64,000 nt of DNA from an uncultured Lachnospiraceae bacterium (GTDB lineage Bacteria; Bacillota; Clostridia; Lachnospirales; Lachnospiraceae), in assembly GCA_910579085.1 (NCBI GenBank), contig CAJTRU010000006.1:34368-98367 (forward strand). The letters run 5' to 3'. A program made the position numbers and the translations under genes. Shown piece after piece: positions 25,511 through 34,653 of the stretch (the first letter of the stretch is position 1; the number at the start of each line of letters is the position of its first letter). The notes below the pieces were generated by a model that made no database searches, was not told where the DNA came from, and saw only the letters and a list, made by a program, of their open reading frames with translations.

Positions 25511-26222
25511 GCATATACATAACCATTTTCCAATAGATTATTATGCTTATAATTCTGCTATAAGAAACTGGAATACCAGTTATAAAATGCTTTTTGCATT
25601 TACTGCAATAATAGCTGTTATCTCCTCAGGCAATTTTTTTATCCCAGTATATACATTCCTGTTTATGGGATTTGTAAATACACATATTGCCAGGCTTTCT
25701 ATAAAAGAATATTTAAAGGCTTTACAGATACCCTTTTTATTTATTTTGCTTGGAAGCATAGCTATTGGTGGAAATATAATACTAATGCTTAATATTATAT
25801 TAAAAGCTGCCAGTGCTGTTAGTGCAATGTACTTAGTAACCTTGTCAACCCCGGCTGGCGAAATTATTACATCACTTAAAAGGCTGCATCTGCCTGGTTT
25901 ATTTATTGAACTAATGTATCTTATATACAGGTATATATTTATCTTATCTGAGGAAGTACATAAAATGCATAATGCAGGTGTGGCAAGACTTGGATATATT
26001 AATTACAGGACATCATTCAAAAGTTTTAGCATGATGCTTGTCAATCTTTTAATTGTATCCTTAAAAAATTCACGTAATTACTATAATGCTATGGAAGCAC
26101 GCTGTTATAATGGTTCAATTGGGTTTTATAATGAAAAGAAAAAAATTTCATGGTTACAATTATTGCTGTTTTTAATATATTTTTTATTCTTAATTACAGG
26201 CCAGCTTGCATCCACAATATAA
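25509..26222 (+). CDS. cbiQ: ECF cobalt transporter transmembrane (T) subunit CbiQ
   Basis: A 237-residue membrane coupling subunit that links CbiM/CbiN to the ATPase. About five hydrophobic helices are visible, and the cytoplasmic coupling motif is present near the C-terminus as NYYNAMEARCYNG (the family Ala-Arg-Gly-type ARC element). The N-terminal FPIDYYAYNSAIRNW matches the usual start region. The only well-placed start is TTG 25509 with GGAGG five nt upstream. First gene of cbiQ-cbiO-cbiM-cbiN, directly under the cobalamin riboswitch. The order Q-O-M-N differs from the more usual M-N-Q-O. Confidence 0.92.
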   Translation: MHIHNHFPIDYYAYNSAIRNWNTSYKMLFAFTAIIAVISSGNFFIPVYTFLFMGFVNTHIARLSIKEYLKALQIPFLFILLGSIAIGGNIILMLNIILKAASAVSAMYLVTLSTPAGEIITSLKRLHLPGLFIELMYLIYRYIFILSEEVHKMHNAGVARLGYINYRTSFKSFSMMLVNLLIVSLKNSRNYYNAMEARCYNGSIGFYNEKKKISWLQLLLFLIYFLFLITGQLASTI

Positions 26223-26267
26223 CATGCACCAAAACCATATATTAAATAAAGCATGGGAGGAAAACAG

Positions 26268-27113
26268 ATGGCAGGAACACCTGGTTATATACTTGAAATC
26301 CATAACTTGTATTATTCTTATGATAATAGAAATAATGTTTTATCAAACATTAACCTTGGAATTAAAAAAGGTGAAAAAATTGCTTTACTTGGTGCTAATG
26401 GTGCAGGCAAATCCACTTTATTCTTAAATATGAATGGTGTATATAATAAAGGAAATGGGGAAATATTTCTTTCCGGAACAAAGGTAACAAGAAAGAATAT
26501 TAACAGACTCAGGCAAAGTGTTGGATATGTTTTCCAGGAACCAGACAGCCAGATTGTTGGTACTACCGTTTTAAATGAAGTATCTTTCGGGCTTGTAAAC
26601 CTTGGACTGCCAGAAAGCGAAATACAGAAAAGAACTATTAATATTTTAAAAGAAATGAATCTTTATAATTATAAGGACAAACCTCCGCATTATTTAAGTG
26701 GCGGTGAAAAAAAGCGTGTAGCTATTGCAGGTGTTATTGCAATGCAGCCAGATATTATTTTATTTGACGAACCTATGGCATCATTAGACCCTGGAAATTC
26801 ATTAATGTTTGAAAATATACTAGCAAAACTTGAGGACAAAGGAAAAACTATTATTATCTCAACACATAATACAGATTTTGCATATAAATGGGCTGACAGG
26901 ATTATAGTCATTGATAATGGAAGTATCCTTGCTGATGATAAACCAATAGAAATATTTACATCAGAAGAAATATTAAAAAAGGCAAACCTTACCAAACCAA
27001 TGCTTTTACAAGTATATGAAATTATAAAGAAAAAGTATGGCAAAGACTTAAATACCTGTGGCAACGCTCCTAAATCTATTAATGAATTTGCTAAATGGTT
27101 TAACCATTTATAA
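26268..27113 (+). CDS. cbiO: ECF cobalt transporter ATPase CbiO
   Basis: A 281-residue ATP-binding subunit that powers cobalt uptake. Walker A GANGAGKSTLFL, Q-loop VFQEPDSQIVG, signature LSGGEKKRVAIAG, Walker B IILFDEPMASLDP and the H-loop STHNTDFAY are all intact. The ATG at 26268 is preferred because GGGAGG lies 7 nt upstream; a further upstream ATG (26253) would place that site inside the gene. It starts 46 nt after cbiQ. Confidence 0.95.
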   Translation: MAGTPGYILEIHNLYYSYDNRNNVLSNINLGIKKGEKIALLGANGAGKSTLFLNMNGVYNKGNGEIFLSGTKVTRKNINRLRQSVGYVFQEPDSQIVGTTVLNEVSFGLVNLGLPESEIQKRTINILKEMNLYNYKDKPPHYLSGGEKKRVAIAGVIAMQPDIILFDEPMASLDPGNSLMFENILAKLEDKGKTIIISTHNTDFAYKWADRIIVIDNGSILADDKPIEIFTSEEILKKANLTKPMLLQVYEIIKKKYGKDLNTCGNAPKSINEFAKWFNHL

Positions 27114-27141
27114 TAAAATTTTATGTAAAAAGGAAGAGACT

Positions 27142-27894
27142 ATGGTTAAAAAAGAAAAAAGAATTATTTTGGCAACAGTACTTTTTGCGGCAGTGCTTGG
27201 AACAGGCACTACAGTTTCTGCAATGCATATTATGGAGGGATATCTTCCACCTGGTTATTGTATTGCATGGGGTATTATTAGCATACCCTTTCTTGTAGCA
27301 GGTTTTCTGAAAATCAAAAATCTGCTTGCAGAAAACCGTAGGAATATAACACTTATTGCTATGTCAGGCGCATTTATCTTTGTTATTTCCTCTCTTAAAA
27401 TACCATCACTTACAGGAAGCTGTTCACATATGACAGGCACAGGGCTAGGCGCAATTTTATTTGGGCCTTCTGCTGTAAGTATACTTGGCATTATAGTTCT
27501 GGTATTCCAGGCAATACTGCTTGCACATGGCGGAATTACAACACTTGGTGCTAATACATTTTCAATGGCTATAGCAGGGCCTGCTATAAGTTACTGCATA
27601 TATAAAACCTGCCAGAAAGCCAAAGCCAGTAAACCCATAAGTATATTTCTTGCGGCTGGTATTGGGGATTTATCTACATACTTTATTACAAGTATACAGC
27701 TTGCACTTGCACATAATACACCAGATGGCATAATGGCATCATTTTTAAAGTTCCTGGGTGTATTTGCACCAACCCAGTTACCACTTGCAATTCTTGAAGG
27801 AATACTTACTGTACTTATAATTATGGCGCTTGAAACATATGGGACACAAGAACTTATAGAAATTGGTTTTATAAGAAAGGGAGCATCAAAATAA
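27142..27894 (+). CDS. cbiM: Cobalt-binding substrate component CbiM
   Basis: A 250-residue membrane protein that binds Co(II) and, with CbiN, forms the substrate-specific part of the transporter. The start is ATG 27142 (AAGGAAGAG upstream). An N-terminal signal segment is followed by MHIMEGYLPPGYC; after cleavage the conserved Met-His N-terminus forms the cobalt site. Further motifs include SCSHMTGTGLGAILFGP and LAHGGITTLGANTFSMAIAGP. It overlaps cbiN by one base (TAATG), indicating coupling. Confidence 0.95.
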   Translation: MVKKEKRIILATVLFAAVLGTGTTVSAMHIMEGYLPPGYCIAWGIISIPFLVAGFLKIKNLLAENRRNITLIAMSGAFIFVISSLKIPSLTGSCSHMTGTGLGAILFGPSAVSILGIIVLVFQAILLAHGGITTLGANTFSMAIAGPAISYCIYKTCQKAKASKPISIFLAAGIGDLSTYFITSIQLALAHNTPDGIMASFLKFLGVFAPTQLPLAILEGILTVLIIMALETYGTQELIEIGFIRKGASK

Positions 27895-28214
27895 TGAAAA
27901 ATAATAAGAAAAAACTAACAATAGCGCTGCTCTTTGCAGCAGCACTTATAATTATTATCCCGCTCTTTGTACTTAAAGGGGCAGAGTTTGGTGGCTCAGA
28001 TGATGCGGGAAGTGTAATGGTTGAAGAAATCTCTGGAAAATATGAACCCTGGTTTACACCCGTGCTTGAGCAGGCGCTTAATGGCGAAATTCCTGGTGAA
28101 ATAGAAAGCCTGGTTTTCTGTATACAGACTGGAATTGGCGTTGGTATTATAGCCTTCTTTATGGGAAGGCTTGTTGAAAGAAAACATCAGGAGTCATTAC
28201 GCAACAAAGAATAA
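27894..28214 (+). CDS. cbiN: Cobalt transporter accessory subunit CbiN
   Basis: A 106-residue protein with two membrane helices (about residues 8-27 and 74-93) and an extracytoplasmic loop containing GAEFGGSDDAG and YEPWFTPV, the family signature. CbiN helps load cobalt into CbiM. Its last 28 bases overlap the convergent 3' end of cbiA, so the two operons meet tail to tail with no terminator between their stops. Confidence 0.93.
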   Translation: MKNNKKKLTIALLFAAALIIIIPLFVLKGAEFGGSDDAGSVMVEEISGKYEPWFTPVLEQALNGEIPGEIESLVFCIQTGIGVGIIAFFMGRLVERKHQESLRNKE

Positions 28215-29563
28215 CGCAGGCATTTTTCTACAAATTCCCTGGCAAAACCAGGACATGAATAAAAGTACAGATGTGGAAAGCCTGCAAAACCCTGTCCATT
28301 TTCATGTATACAATCCCATTGTATATTGCGGAACGGTTTTGCTGCAATATAACTTCTTCCATTATCTGTACTGTCATAATAATGGAATTCATGTGCCTTT
28401 ATTTCTTTGTTTTGGCCACTGGCACATACCGCTGGTTTAAGTGCCACATAGCCAAAACGCTGTAATTTTCCTTTGTATACTGCATCTGCATGGATTACAC
28501 CTGCCAGCCTGTAATTATTATGACTTGTATCTTCCATATTTTCATGCAGGTACAAAAAACCGCCACATTCAGCAATATATGGCATTTGCTGTACTGACAG
28601 TGCCTGTTTTACAGACTTTAGCATTGAAGTATTGCTGCTTAGCCCCTTAAGGTAAAGTTCAGGATATCCGCCGCCAAATATACAGCCATCTATATTCCCA
28701 GGCAGTTCCTTATTATGCAGTGGCGAAAAATATATTAGTTCTGCACCAAGTTTTTCAAGAAGTTTTAAATTATCTTCATAATAAAAGCAGAATACTTCAT
28801 CCATTGCAACCCCTATACGTACCTTGCCATAACTGCATACAGGTAAAATTCCAGAAGTATTTACTTTGACAGAAGGCGCACTTTTGGCAATAGAAATTAT
28901 TTTATCTATATTTATACATTCTTCCATTTTAACTGCAATTCCATTTATTATTTCTTGTATATCTTCAATCTCTTTTGGCATAACAAGCCCTAAATGCCTG
29001 CTTTCAATATGGCACTCTGGCATCACTGGCAGATATCCCGCAACAGTTATACCTAATTCTTCCTCTATTAAAGGTTTTAATTCATTATAAACCACATTTG
29101 AAGCCTGGTTTAATATAACTGCCTTAATTCCAGAACAGGGTTTGTATTCCAGAAACCCTTTAATATATGGTATAACTGAAATCCCCATTCCACGTGCATT
29201 AACAATTAATACCACAGGTGTATCTGTTACACTTGCAAGCTCATATGAAGATGCTGTATGCGTTTTAATCCCAGCCCCGTCATAATACCCCATTACCCCT
29301 TCTATTACTGCAATATCTGCATATGCGGCTGTTTCTGCCATAAGCCCTTTCACAGTTCCAGGAGAAACAAAAAAAGTATCAAGGTTTTTAGATGGTATGC
29401 CAAGTACAGTTTTATGGAATAACGGGTCTATATAATCAGGCCCGCACTTAAAAGAAACAGCTTTTAACCCACGGTTTTTAAATGCTTGTAAAAGGCCACA
29501 TGTAATAATAGTCTTGCCGCTTCCGCTTGAACCTGCTGCTATCATAATTCTTGGTATTTCCAT
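28187..29563 (-). CDS. cbiA: Cobyrinic acid a,c-diamide synthase
   Basis: A 458-residue glutamine- and ATP-dependent amidase for carboxylates a and c of the corrin ring. The N-terminal DTBS-like domain has the P-loop GSSGSGKTIITCGL and SFKCGPDYIDPLFH; the C-terminal class I amidotransferase domain has the nucleophile cysteine in YIAECGGFLYLHE near residue 350 and GYP in CIFGGGYPELYL. Last gene of the minus-strand group cbiG-cbiH-cbiJET-cbiA. Confidence 0.95.
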   Translation of the reverse strand: MEIPRIMIAAGSSGSGKTIITCGLLQAFKNRGLKAVSFKCGPDYIDPLFHKTVLGIPSKNLDTFFVSPGTVKGLMAETAAYADIAVIEGVMGYYDGAGIKTHTASSYELASVTDTPVVLIVNARGMGISVIPYIKGFLEYKPCSGIKAVILNQASNVVYNELKPLIEEELGITVAGYLPVMPECHIESRHLGLVMPKEIEDIQEIINGIAVKMEECINIDKIISIAKSAPSVKVNTSGILPVCSYGKVRIGVAMDEVFCFYYEDNLKLLEKLGAELIYFSPLHNKELPGNIDGCIFGGGYPELYLKGLSSNTSMLKSVKQALSVQQMPYIAECGGFLYLHENMEDTSHNNYRLAGVIHADAVYKGKLQRFGYVALKPAVCASGQNKEIKAHEFHYYDSTDNGRSYIAAKPFRNIQWDCIHENGQGFAGFPHLYFYSCPGFAREFVEKCLRYSLLRNDS

Positions 29564-29608
29564 AAATTATAACACTCCTCTTCTGCCATCTTATTTATCC
29601 GTCTTTTG

Positions 29609-31654
29609 CTACTGTGCAAGTTCCAGCACTATTACCCAGACAGGATTTAAAGCCTGCATTATATTATAATTTCCAAGAGCTTTTGCCTTGCTAACTGATA
29701 CACATGAAATATCAGTTTTAAGGTTTTTATTATCTTTTATAATTCTTTGTGCCTCTGCAATTGTTTCAAGAGTAACTGCATTAATTACAATTCTTGCTTT
29801 ACTATTCTTTTCAAATACACTATTAATTACCTGGTTTAGTTCTCCTGAACTTCCTCCTATAAATACATGTGTTGGCGGCTCAAGCCCTTCTAAAATCCCA
29901 GGGGCTTTGCCATTTACAACTTCCAGGTTAAATGCACCATGTAATAATTTATTCTGCTCTATAAGCTTAACTGCATTACTATTCTTTTCAATGGCATAAA
30001 CTTTTCCATTATATGCAACCCTTGCACATTCAACTGCCACAGAACCTGTGCCAGCCCCAATATCATAAACTACTGCATCCCTTACTAAATGCAGCTTTGA
30101 AACAGATACCCCACGTATCTCCTCTTTGGTCATAGGCGCATTGCCACGTATAAACTGGCTGTCTGGTAATCCATGTGTTACAATGTCCCTGCTAGCATAA
30201 GTGTTTTCTATAATTGCACAATATAAAAATCCCTTGTTAATATACCCCGTAAAATCCAGCGGGCTTCCAGTGGTAATTTCTTCATCACTATATCCCAGAT
30301 TATGCCCAATATACAATTTAACATCTTCAAGCCCATACTGTATACATAAACCTGCAAGCCCTGCCACACTATCCTTTGCTCCAAGAAGCACAAATGTCTT
30401 TTTATGTTTTTTTATTGCACTAATAATATTCTGTGTCCTGCCATGAAGGCTTATAAGTTTTATATCCTGCCAGTCTGTCTTTAGCCTTGAGGCAAAGTAT
30501 ACTACAGAAGATATGCCTGGAATAATTTTTATATTATAATCCTGCAATCCTGATAACACCTCTTCCAGCTTCTTTGCACCACTATAAAAACCAGTATCAC
30601 CAGAAAGCAAAATTACAATATTTTTATACTGCTGGTTTTCTTTAATATACTTATATATTAAACCTGCATCATAAGCATTATAAGTTTCTTTAGATAACAT
30701 ATTTACAATGCTGCCTGCTGTTTCAAGCAGCCTTCCTGTACCAATTACCAGTTCTGCTTCTTCCAATGCATCAAGCCCGTCTATGGTAAGTGTCCCTTTA
30801 TTACCCATTCCCATGCCAGCCAGTGTAATCTCTTTATGTAAATTATTATTATAAGTATCTGTACTGGCATCCCTAATCCCCAGTATCTTAATAATTTCAT
30901 TAAACGTATAACCTGTTTCTTCTACAGGTCTTTTTATAATTATTATATTTGTACCTGTTTCTTTTGCAGCTGCTATCTTTTCTGGAAAACCTCCTGCACT
31001 GCCGCTCTCTTTCATAACAATAAAGCTTGCATCTGCCTGCTTTATTAGTGCAATATTAGTTTCTTTAGAAAAAGGGCCTTGCATTGCAATTATCTGTTTT
31101 CCATTAAGCCCTGAATTATTACACGTTTCTATAGCACTGGCAGAAGGAAGCACCCTTGCAGTAATACGGCTTTTATCCTTTATCCTGTCACAAAATACTG
31201 GCAGGTCTTTGCTGCCCGTAGTCAATAATATCCTGCCCGTAGCATTGTCCAGATACTGCGCCGCCTGGCTGGCATCTTTAAAAAACTTTATATTACCATA
31301 CTGGTTATTATATATATTATCACGCAAAAGCCGCAAATAAACTGTACCAGTTCTAATACAGGCCTGTTTTGCATTTGCTGATATTAAAGAAGCATAAGGA
31401 TGTGTTGCATCTATTATATAAGAAAACTGGCTGCCACCTGTATCTGGCGCTATAAGACTGCAAATTTCATCCAAACCCATACGCCCGCAAATAACAGTAA
31501 TATTTCCTGTCCTAGAAAGAAGCTGTTCTCCATATTCTGTCGCAACACAAACCGTGCACTTTATATTATTAATGTCAAATAATTCTGCAAGCCTCCTGCC
31601 TTCACTTGTACCACCAAATACCAGAACTGGTCTGTCCAATATATTATCCCCCAT
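29609..31654 (-). CDS. Trifunctional cobalamin enzyme: CbiJ-CbiE-CbiT fusion
   Basis: A 681-residue protein joining three steps of corrin synthesis. Residues 1-255 are cobalt-precorrin-6A reductase (CbiJ/CobK; VLVFGGTSEGRRLAELF, IDATHPYA, LLTTGSKDL). Residues about 270-475 are the tetrapyrrole methyltransferase CbiE (GMGMGNKGTLTIDG, LLSGDTGFYSGA). Residues about 485-681 are CbiT, C15-methylation and decarboxylation (GAGTGSVAVECARVA as SAM motif I). CbiE-CbiT fusion equals CobL and is common; adding CbiJ at the N-terminus places reductase and methyltransferases for precorrin-6 in one chain. It starts 31 nt after cbiH ends. Confidence 0.93.
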   Translation of the reverse strand: MGDNILDRPVLVFGGTSEGRRLAELFDINNIKCTVCVATEYGEQLLSRTGNITVICGRMGLDEICSLIAPDTGGSQFSYIIDATHPYASLISANAKQACIRTGTVYLRLLRDNIYNNQYGNIKFFKDASQAAQYLDNATGRILLTTGSKDLPVFCDRIKDKSRITARVLPSASAIETCNNSGLNGKQIIAMQGPFSKETNIALIKQADASFIVMKESGSAGGFPEKIAAAKETGTNIIIIKRPVEETGYTFNEIIKILGIRDASTDTYNNNLHKEITLAGMGMGNKGTLTIDGLDALEEAELVIGTGRLLETAGSIVNMLSKETYNAYDAGLIYKYIKENQQYKNIVILLSGDTGFYSGAKKLEEVLSGLQDYNIKIIPGISSVVYFASRLKTDWQDIKLISLHGRTQNIISAIKKHKKTFVLLGAKDSVAGLAGLCIQYGLEDVKLYIGHNLGYSDEEITTGSPLDFTGYINKGFLYCAIIENTYASRDIVTHGLPDSQFIRGNAPMTKEEIRGVSVSKLHLVRDAVVYDIGAGTGSVAVECARVAYNGKVYAIEKNSNAVKLIEQNKLLHGAFNLEVVNGKAPGILEGLEPPTHVFIGGSSGELNQVINSVFEKNSKARIVINAVTLETIAEAQRIIKDNKNLKTDISCVSVSKAKALGNYNIMQALNPVWVIVLELAQ

Positions 31655-31685
31655 ATAAGTTATAAAAATTTACTATACCTTTCTG

Positions 31686-32429
31686 TTACACATCCATGTC
31701 TTTTGCCTTATAACCTCTTGGTGTAACCATTTTTCCATTTATAATTTCTGTCTGTGAATTTCCAATAAATACAGTTGTAAACATATTTACAGGTATTTCT
31801 ATAAGTTCTTTTAATGTGCAGACTTTGTAAAACTCCCCTTCCCTGCCAATATTTTCTGTTATTCCACAAACTGTTTCTGGTGATGCATATTTTAATACAA
31901 GCCTGCATGCCTTTTCCAGATACCCCGCACGTTTTTTACTTGAAGGATTATAAAAACATATACCCATGTCAGCATATGCTGCTGCAAGTATACGCTTCTC
32001 TATTTTCTCCCACGGTGTAAGTAAATCACTTAAGCTTATAACTGCAAAATCCTGTATCAGTGGCGCACCAAGCAATGCCGCACCTGAACTGGCAGCAGTA
32101 ACTCCAGGTATAACTTCAAGTGGTATATCTGGATAAGACTGTCCTGTATTGTACATTAATTCTGCCATTCCATAAATACCCGCATCCCCGCTGCATACAA
32201 GTGCAACATTTTTTCCTTCTACAGCCTTTTCAAAACATAAAACACATCTTTCATATTCTTTTGTCATTCCAGTTGAAAGAAATTCTTTATCTTTAAAATA
32301 AGGTTTCACAAGTTCTGTATATACATTATATCCAATAATTGTATCACAGAAAGAAAGCACCTCAAATGCTTTTAATGTCATATTTTCAAAGTCACCAGGA
32401 CCAATACCCGTAATATATATTTTACCCAA
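31686..32429 (-). CDS. cbiH: Cobalt-precorrin-3B C17-methyltransferase
   Basis: A 247-residue SAM-dependent methyltransferase that contracts the ring. Family motifs: YITGIGPGDFENMTLKA at the N-terminus, VCSGDAGIYGMAELMY near residue 77, and VIPGVTAASSGAALLGAPL near 105. The start overlaps the end of cbiG by 8 nt, indicating translational coupling. No ferredoxin-like extra domain. Confidence 0.94.
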   Translation of the reverse strand: MGKIYITGIGPGDFENMTLKAFEVLSFCDTIIGYNVYTELVKPYFKDKEFLSTGMTKEYERCVLCFEKAVEGKNVALVCSGDAGIYGMAELMYNTGQSYPDIPLEVIPGVTAASSGAALLGAPLIQDFAVISLSDLLTPWEKIEKRILAAAYADMGICFYNPSSKKRAGYLEKACRLVLKYASPETVCGITENIGREGEFYKVCTLKELIEIPVNMFTTVFIGNSQTEIINGKMVTPRGYKAKDMDV

Positions 32430-33519
32430 AATCTATACTCCATTTTCTAACTGCGGCTGCAACTGTAATTCCGTTGCCTGCCTGCTTTGCTAATACAAGT
32501 TCCTTTTCACCTTGCGGAAAAAGTGCTGCACGTTCACATACATTTCCAATACCTGTTATCTCCTGGACAAAACCCGAATAACTGGTACTGTCTGTTACAG
32601 TTCCAAGTTCCCCTGCACTATAAAAACTAACAGGCAAATGTTCTTTTTCTGCAAATTCCAGAATTCCAGGTTCATTCTTTTTAATATCTATTGTTGCAAT
32701 TCCTGATACTGAATATATAGAAATACCCGCATTATTTAAAGCTCCTTTTATAAAAGAATTTATTTCACCATATGTTTTAGATTTGCGGCATCCTATTCCA
32801 AGCGTAACCACTTTTGGTATAAGATAAAGTGTTATACTGTCTTTATTATTAAATACATCCCATTCCCTAAAACATGTAAACGGTGAAACCACTATATTAT
32901 ACTTACTTATACTACACCCACCAGTATTATATAAAAAATTATCCTGGAACTTTTTAATATAAAAATTATCTGGAACTTTTCCAGTTATTTCTGCATTACA
33001 AAAAACTGTAACAGAACTTCCTTCAATAACTGCTGCCTGTATTCTTCTTGCTGCTTCCATATTTTCTATATATAAATTATTCCGTTCTGCAAATAAATCT
33101 ATAGCAATCTTATTATGTATATCCGAAGATGTAGTAATAACAGCATTAGCATTTAATCCAGAAGCAAGAATTTTTGTCCATTCATTTGCCCTGCCAAGAT
33201 GTCCTGATAAAAGGGAAATTATATTAATTCCCATATCATCAGCCACCAAAACTGCCGGGTCAGTGCATTTGCTGTTAATAAAAGGTGCAATACTCCTTAC
33301 TGCTATTCCACATGCTCCCGTAAATATTATAATATCATCCTCTTCAAAATGGATGCCTGTCCACTCTCTTAAACTACAATTAATAATTTCAATATCATTA
33401 TATGAAACACCGCTTTTTCCAGTATATAATTTCACATTACAGTTATGTTTAATTAAAATATCTTTAAATTCCAGCGAAAGAGATGCCCCATATTTTGTAA
33501 AACTAATTATTGAAACCAT
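32422..33519 (-). CDS. cbiG: Cobalt-precorrin-5A hydrolase
   Basis: A 365-residue enzyme that opens the delta-lactone of cobalt-precorrin-5A with loss of acetaldehyde. Visible blocks are FTGACGIAVRSIAPFI near residue 70, LLSGHLGRANEWT near 105, and the C-terminal domain start LGIGCRKSKTYGEI near 240. The ATG at 33519 (MVSIISFTKYG) fits the family start; a TTG three codons earlier is the alternative. First gene of the minus-strand cobalamin group; cbiC, D, F, K/X and L are not in this window and must lie elsewhere. Confidence 0.93.
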   Translation of the reverse strand: MVSIISFTKYGASLSLEFKDILIKHNCNVKLYTGKSGVSYNDIEIINCSLREWTGIHFEEDDIIIFTGACGIAVRSIAPFINSKCTDPAVLVADDMGINIISLLSGHLGRANEWTKILASGLNANAVITTSSDIHNKIAIDLFAERNNLYIENMEAARRIQAAVIEGSSVTVFCNAEITGKVPDNFYIKKFQDNFLYNTGGCSISKYNIVVSPFTCFREWDVFNNKDSITLYLIPKVVTLGIGCRKSKTYGEINSFIKGALNNAGISIYSVSGIATIDIKKNEPGILEFAEKEHLPVSFYSAGELGTVTDSTSYSGFVQEITGIGNVCERAALFPQGEKELVLAKQAGNGITVAAAVRKWSIDFG

Positions 33520-33528
33520 TATCCGCAA

Positions 33529-33786
33529 TTATTCCACCGTTTTTTCCTTTCGCATCTCCTTAATCATTGTAATAATATCTTCTTCTGTTTCCAGACCAAG
33601 CTTCTCTGCATCCCCTGCAAATGCCGCCTGTGCCTCTCTCAGTGCTTCCATAGAAGAATTTGCCAGATATATCCGTCCTGCTTCTTCCAAAAAAAGCACT
33701 TTACTTCCCTCTTTAATGCCTAACTTCTTTCTAATCTCTATTGGTATTGTAATCTGTCCCTTTGATGTAACCTTAGCAAGTTCCAT
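33529..33786 (-). CDS. AbrB/MazE-type (SpoVT-AbrB domain) protein
   Basis: An 85-residue small DNA-binding protein. Residues 1-45 are a swapped-hairpin AbrB domain: MELAKVTSKGQITIPIEIRKK, then LGIKEGSKVLFL. The C-terminal half is helical and acidic, as in antitoxins that bind a partner. ATG 33786 has GGGAGG 7 nt upstream. It ends 9 nt before the cbiG start and so may be co-transcribed with the cobalamin genes. No MazF- or PIN-type toxin is adjacent, so a regulator role is as likely as an antitoxin role. Confidence 0.85.
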   Translation of the reverse strand: MELAKVTSKGQITIPIEIRKKLGIKEGSKVLFLEEAGRIYLANSSMEALREAQAAFAGDAEKLGLETEEDIITMIKEMRKEKTVE

Positions 33787-33863
33787 ATAATAACCTCCCC
33801 TCATTACTTACATTCCTTCCATATGCCCAGGTGTTTCCTTATCACGGAATTCTTAACCAGCAG

Positions 33864-34613
33864 TTAAGTCATCAAAAATTCTTCTGATTTAAAATGATGT
33901 GGCAGATACCTTGAAAGGTATTTCTCCATAAAACCATTTACTTCAGCCATTACACTTCCTGATAAATTAAAACTGTACAGCTTTTCAAACGGGCTTGAAA
34001 TTATATACTGCAATGCATATCTTGCATCAGTGCTTAATTTTACAGGGTAATAGTTTTTAAGCTGTATATCTTTTTTCTGGCAGTCTGCGCAAACCAGTCC
34101 TCCTTCTGCCATATAAACGTTGTATGCATCTGTATTGCCACAGCGCACACATGCAAATATACCTGGTGCTTCCCCCTGTACTGCCATAAAACGCAGTTCA
34201 AATATCCTTCTTATAAGCTGTACAGGGACTTTACCTGCCTGTAGTGCTTTAAATGTTATGTATAAAAGGAGCAGTTCACCATCTGCCCTTACATTTTCCC
34301 TTGTTAAGTACCTTGCAATTTCTGTAAAATATGATGCATAACATAGCAAATCATAATCATTTGCAAGGCTTCCAAAATAACTATTGATTATGCCTGATTT
34401 TAACGAATATGAATTACGTCCCTCATACACCTGGAATTCCCCAAATGTAAATGGGACTGTACATGCAGAAAGGGCGCTGTTCTGTTTCCTTGCGCCCTGT
34501 GCAAATGCTGGTATCCTGCCCTGTTCCCTTGTAAGTATTTCAATACGTTTATCATACTCCTTTAGCGGGGAGGACACTAGTATCATACCTGTAAGTGTAA
34601 CAATTTCTTTCAA
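33864..34613 (-). CDS. recO: DNA repair protein RecO
   Basis: A 249-residue recombination mediator that loads RecA with RecR. The preferred start is TTG 34613, which has GGAGGG 5 nt upstream and gives the normal length; a longer frame upstream has no family similarity. N-terminal OB fold: VTLTGMILVSSPLKEYDKR, then LTREQGRIPAFAQGARK. A zinc-finger-like CxxC pair is present near residue 155 (FACVRCGNTD and VCADCQKKD). It belongs to the era-yqzL-like-recO cluster conserved in Firmicutes. Confidence 0.92.
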   Translation of the reverse strand: MKEIVTLTGMILVSSPLKEYDKRIEILTREQGRIPAFAQGARKQNSALSACTVPFTFGEFQVYEGRNSYSLKSGIINSYFGSLANDYDLLCYASYFTEIARYLTRENVRADGELLLLYITFKALQAGKVPVQLIRRIFELRFMAVQGEAPGIFACVRCGNTDAYNVYMAEGGLVCADCQKKDIQLKNYYPVKLSTDARYALQYIISSPFEKLYSFNLSGSVMAEVNGFMEKYLSRYLPHHFKSEEFLMT

Positions 34614-34653
34614 TCCAGCCCTCCATATACTGGCAGAACCAGCACTGTAAACG

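Noticed and set aside
27058..27141. Extended N-terminus for CbiM
   Set aside because: The extra 28 residues overlap the end of cbiO and are unlike the family; AAGGAAGAG precedes the ATG at 27142, which gives the normal signal segment.
33529..33786. MazE-MazF toxin-antitoxin pair
   Set aside because: The AbrB-type gene is followed by cbiG, and no toxin-like gene is adjacent on either side.
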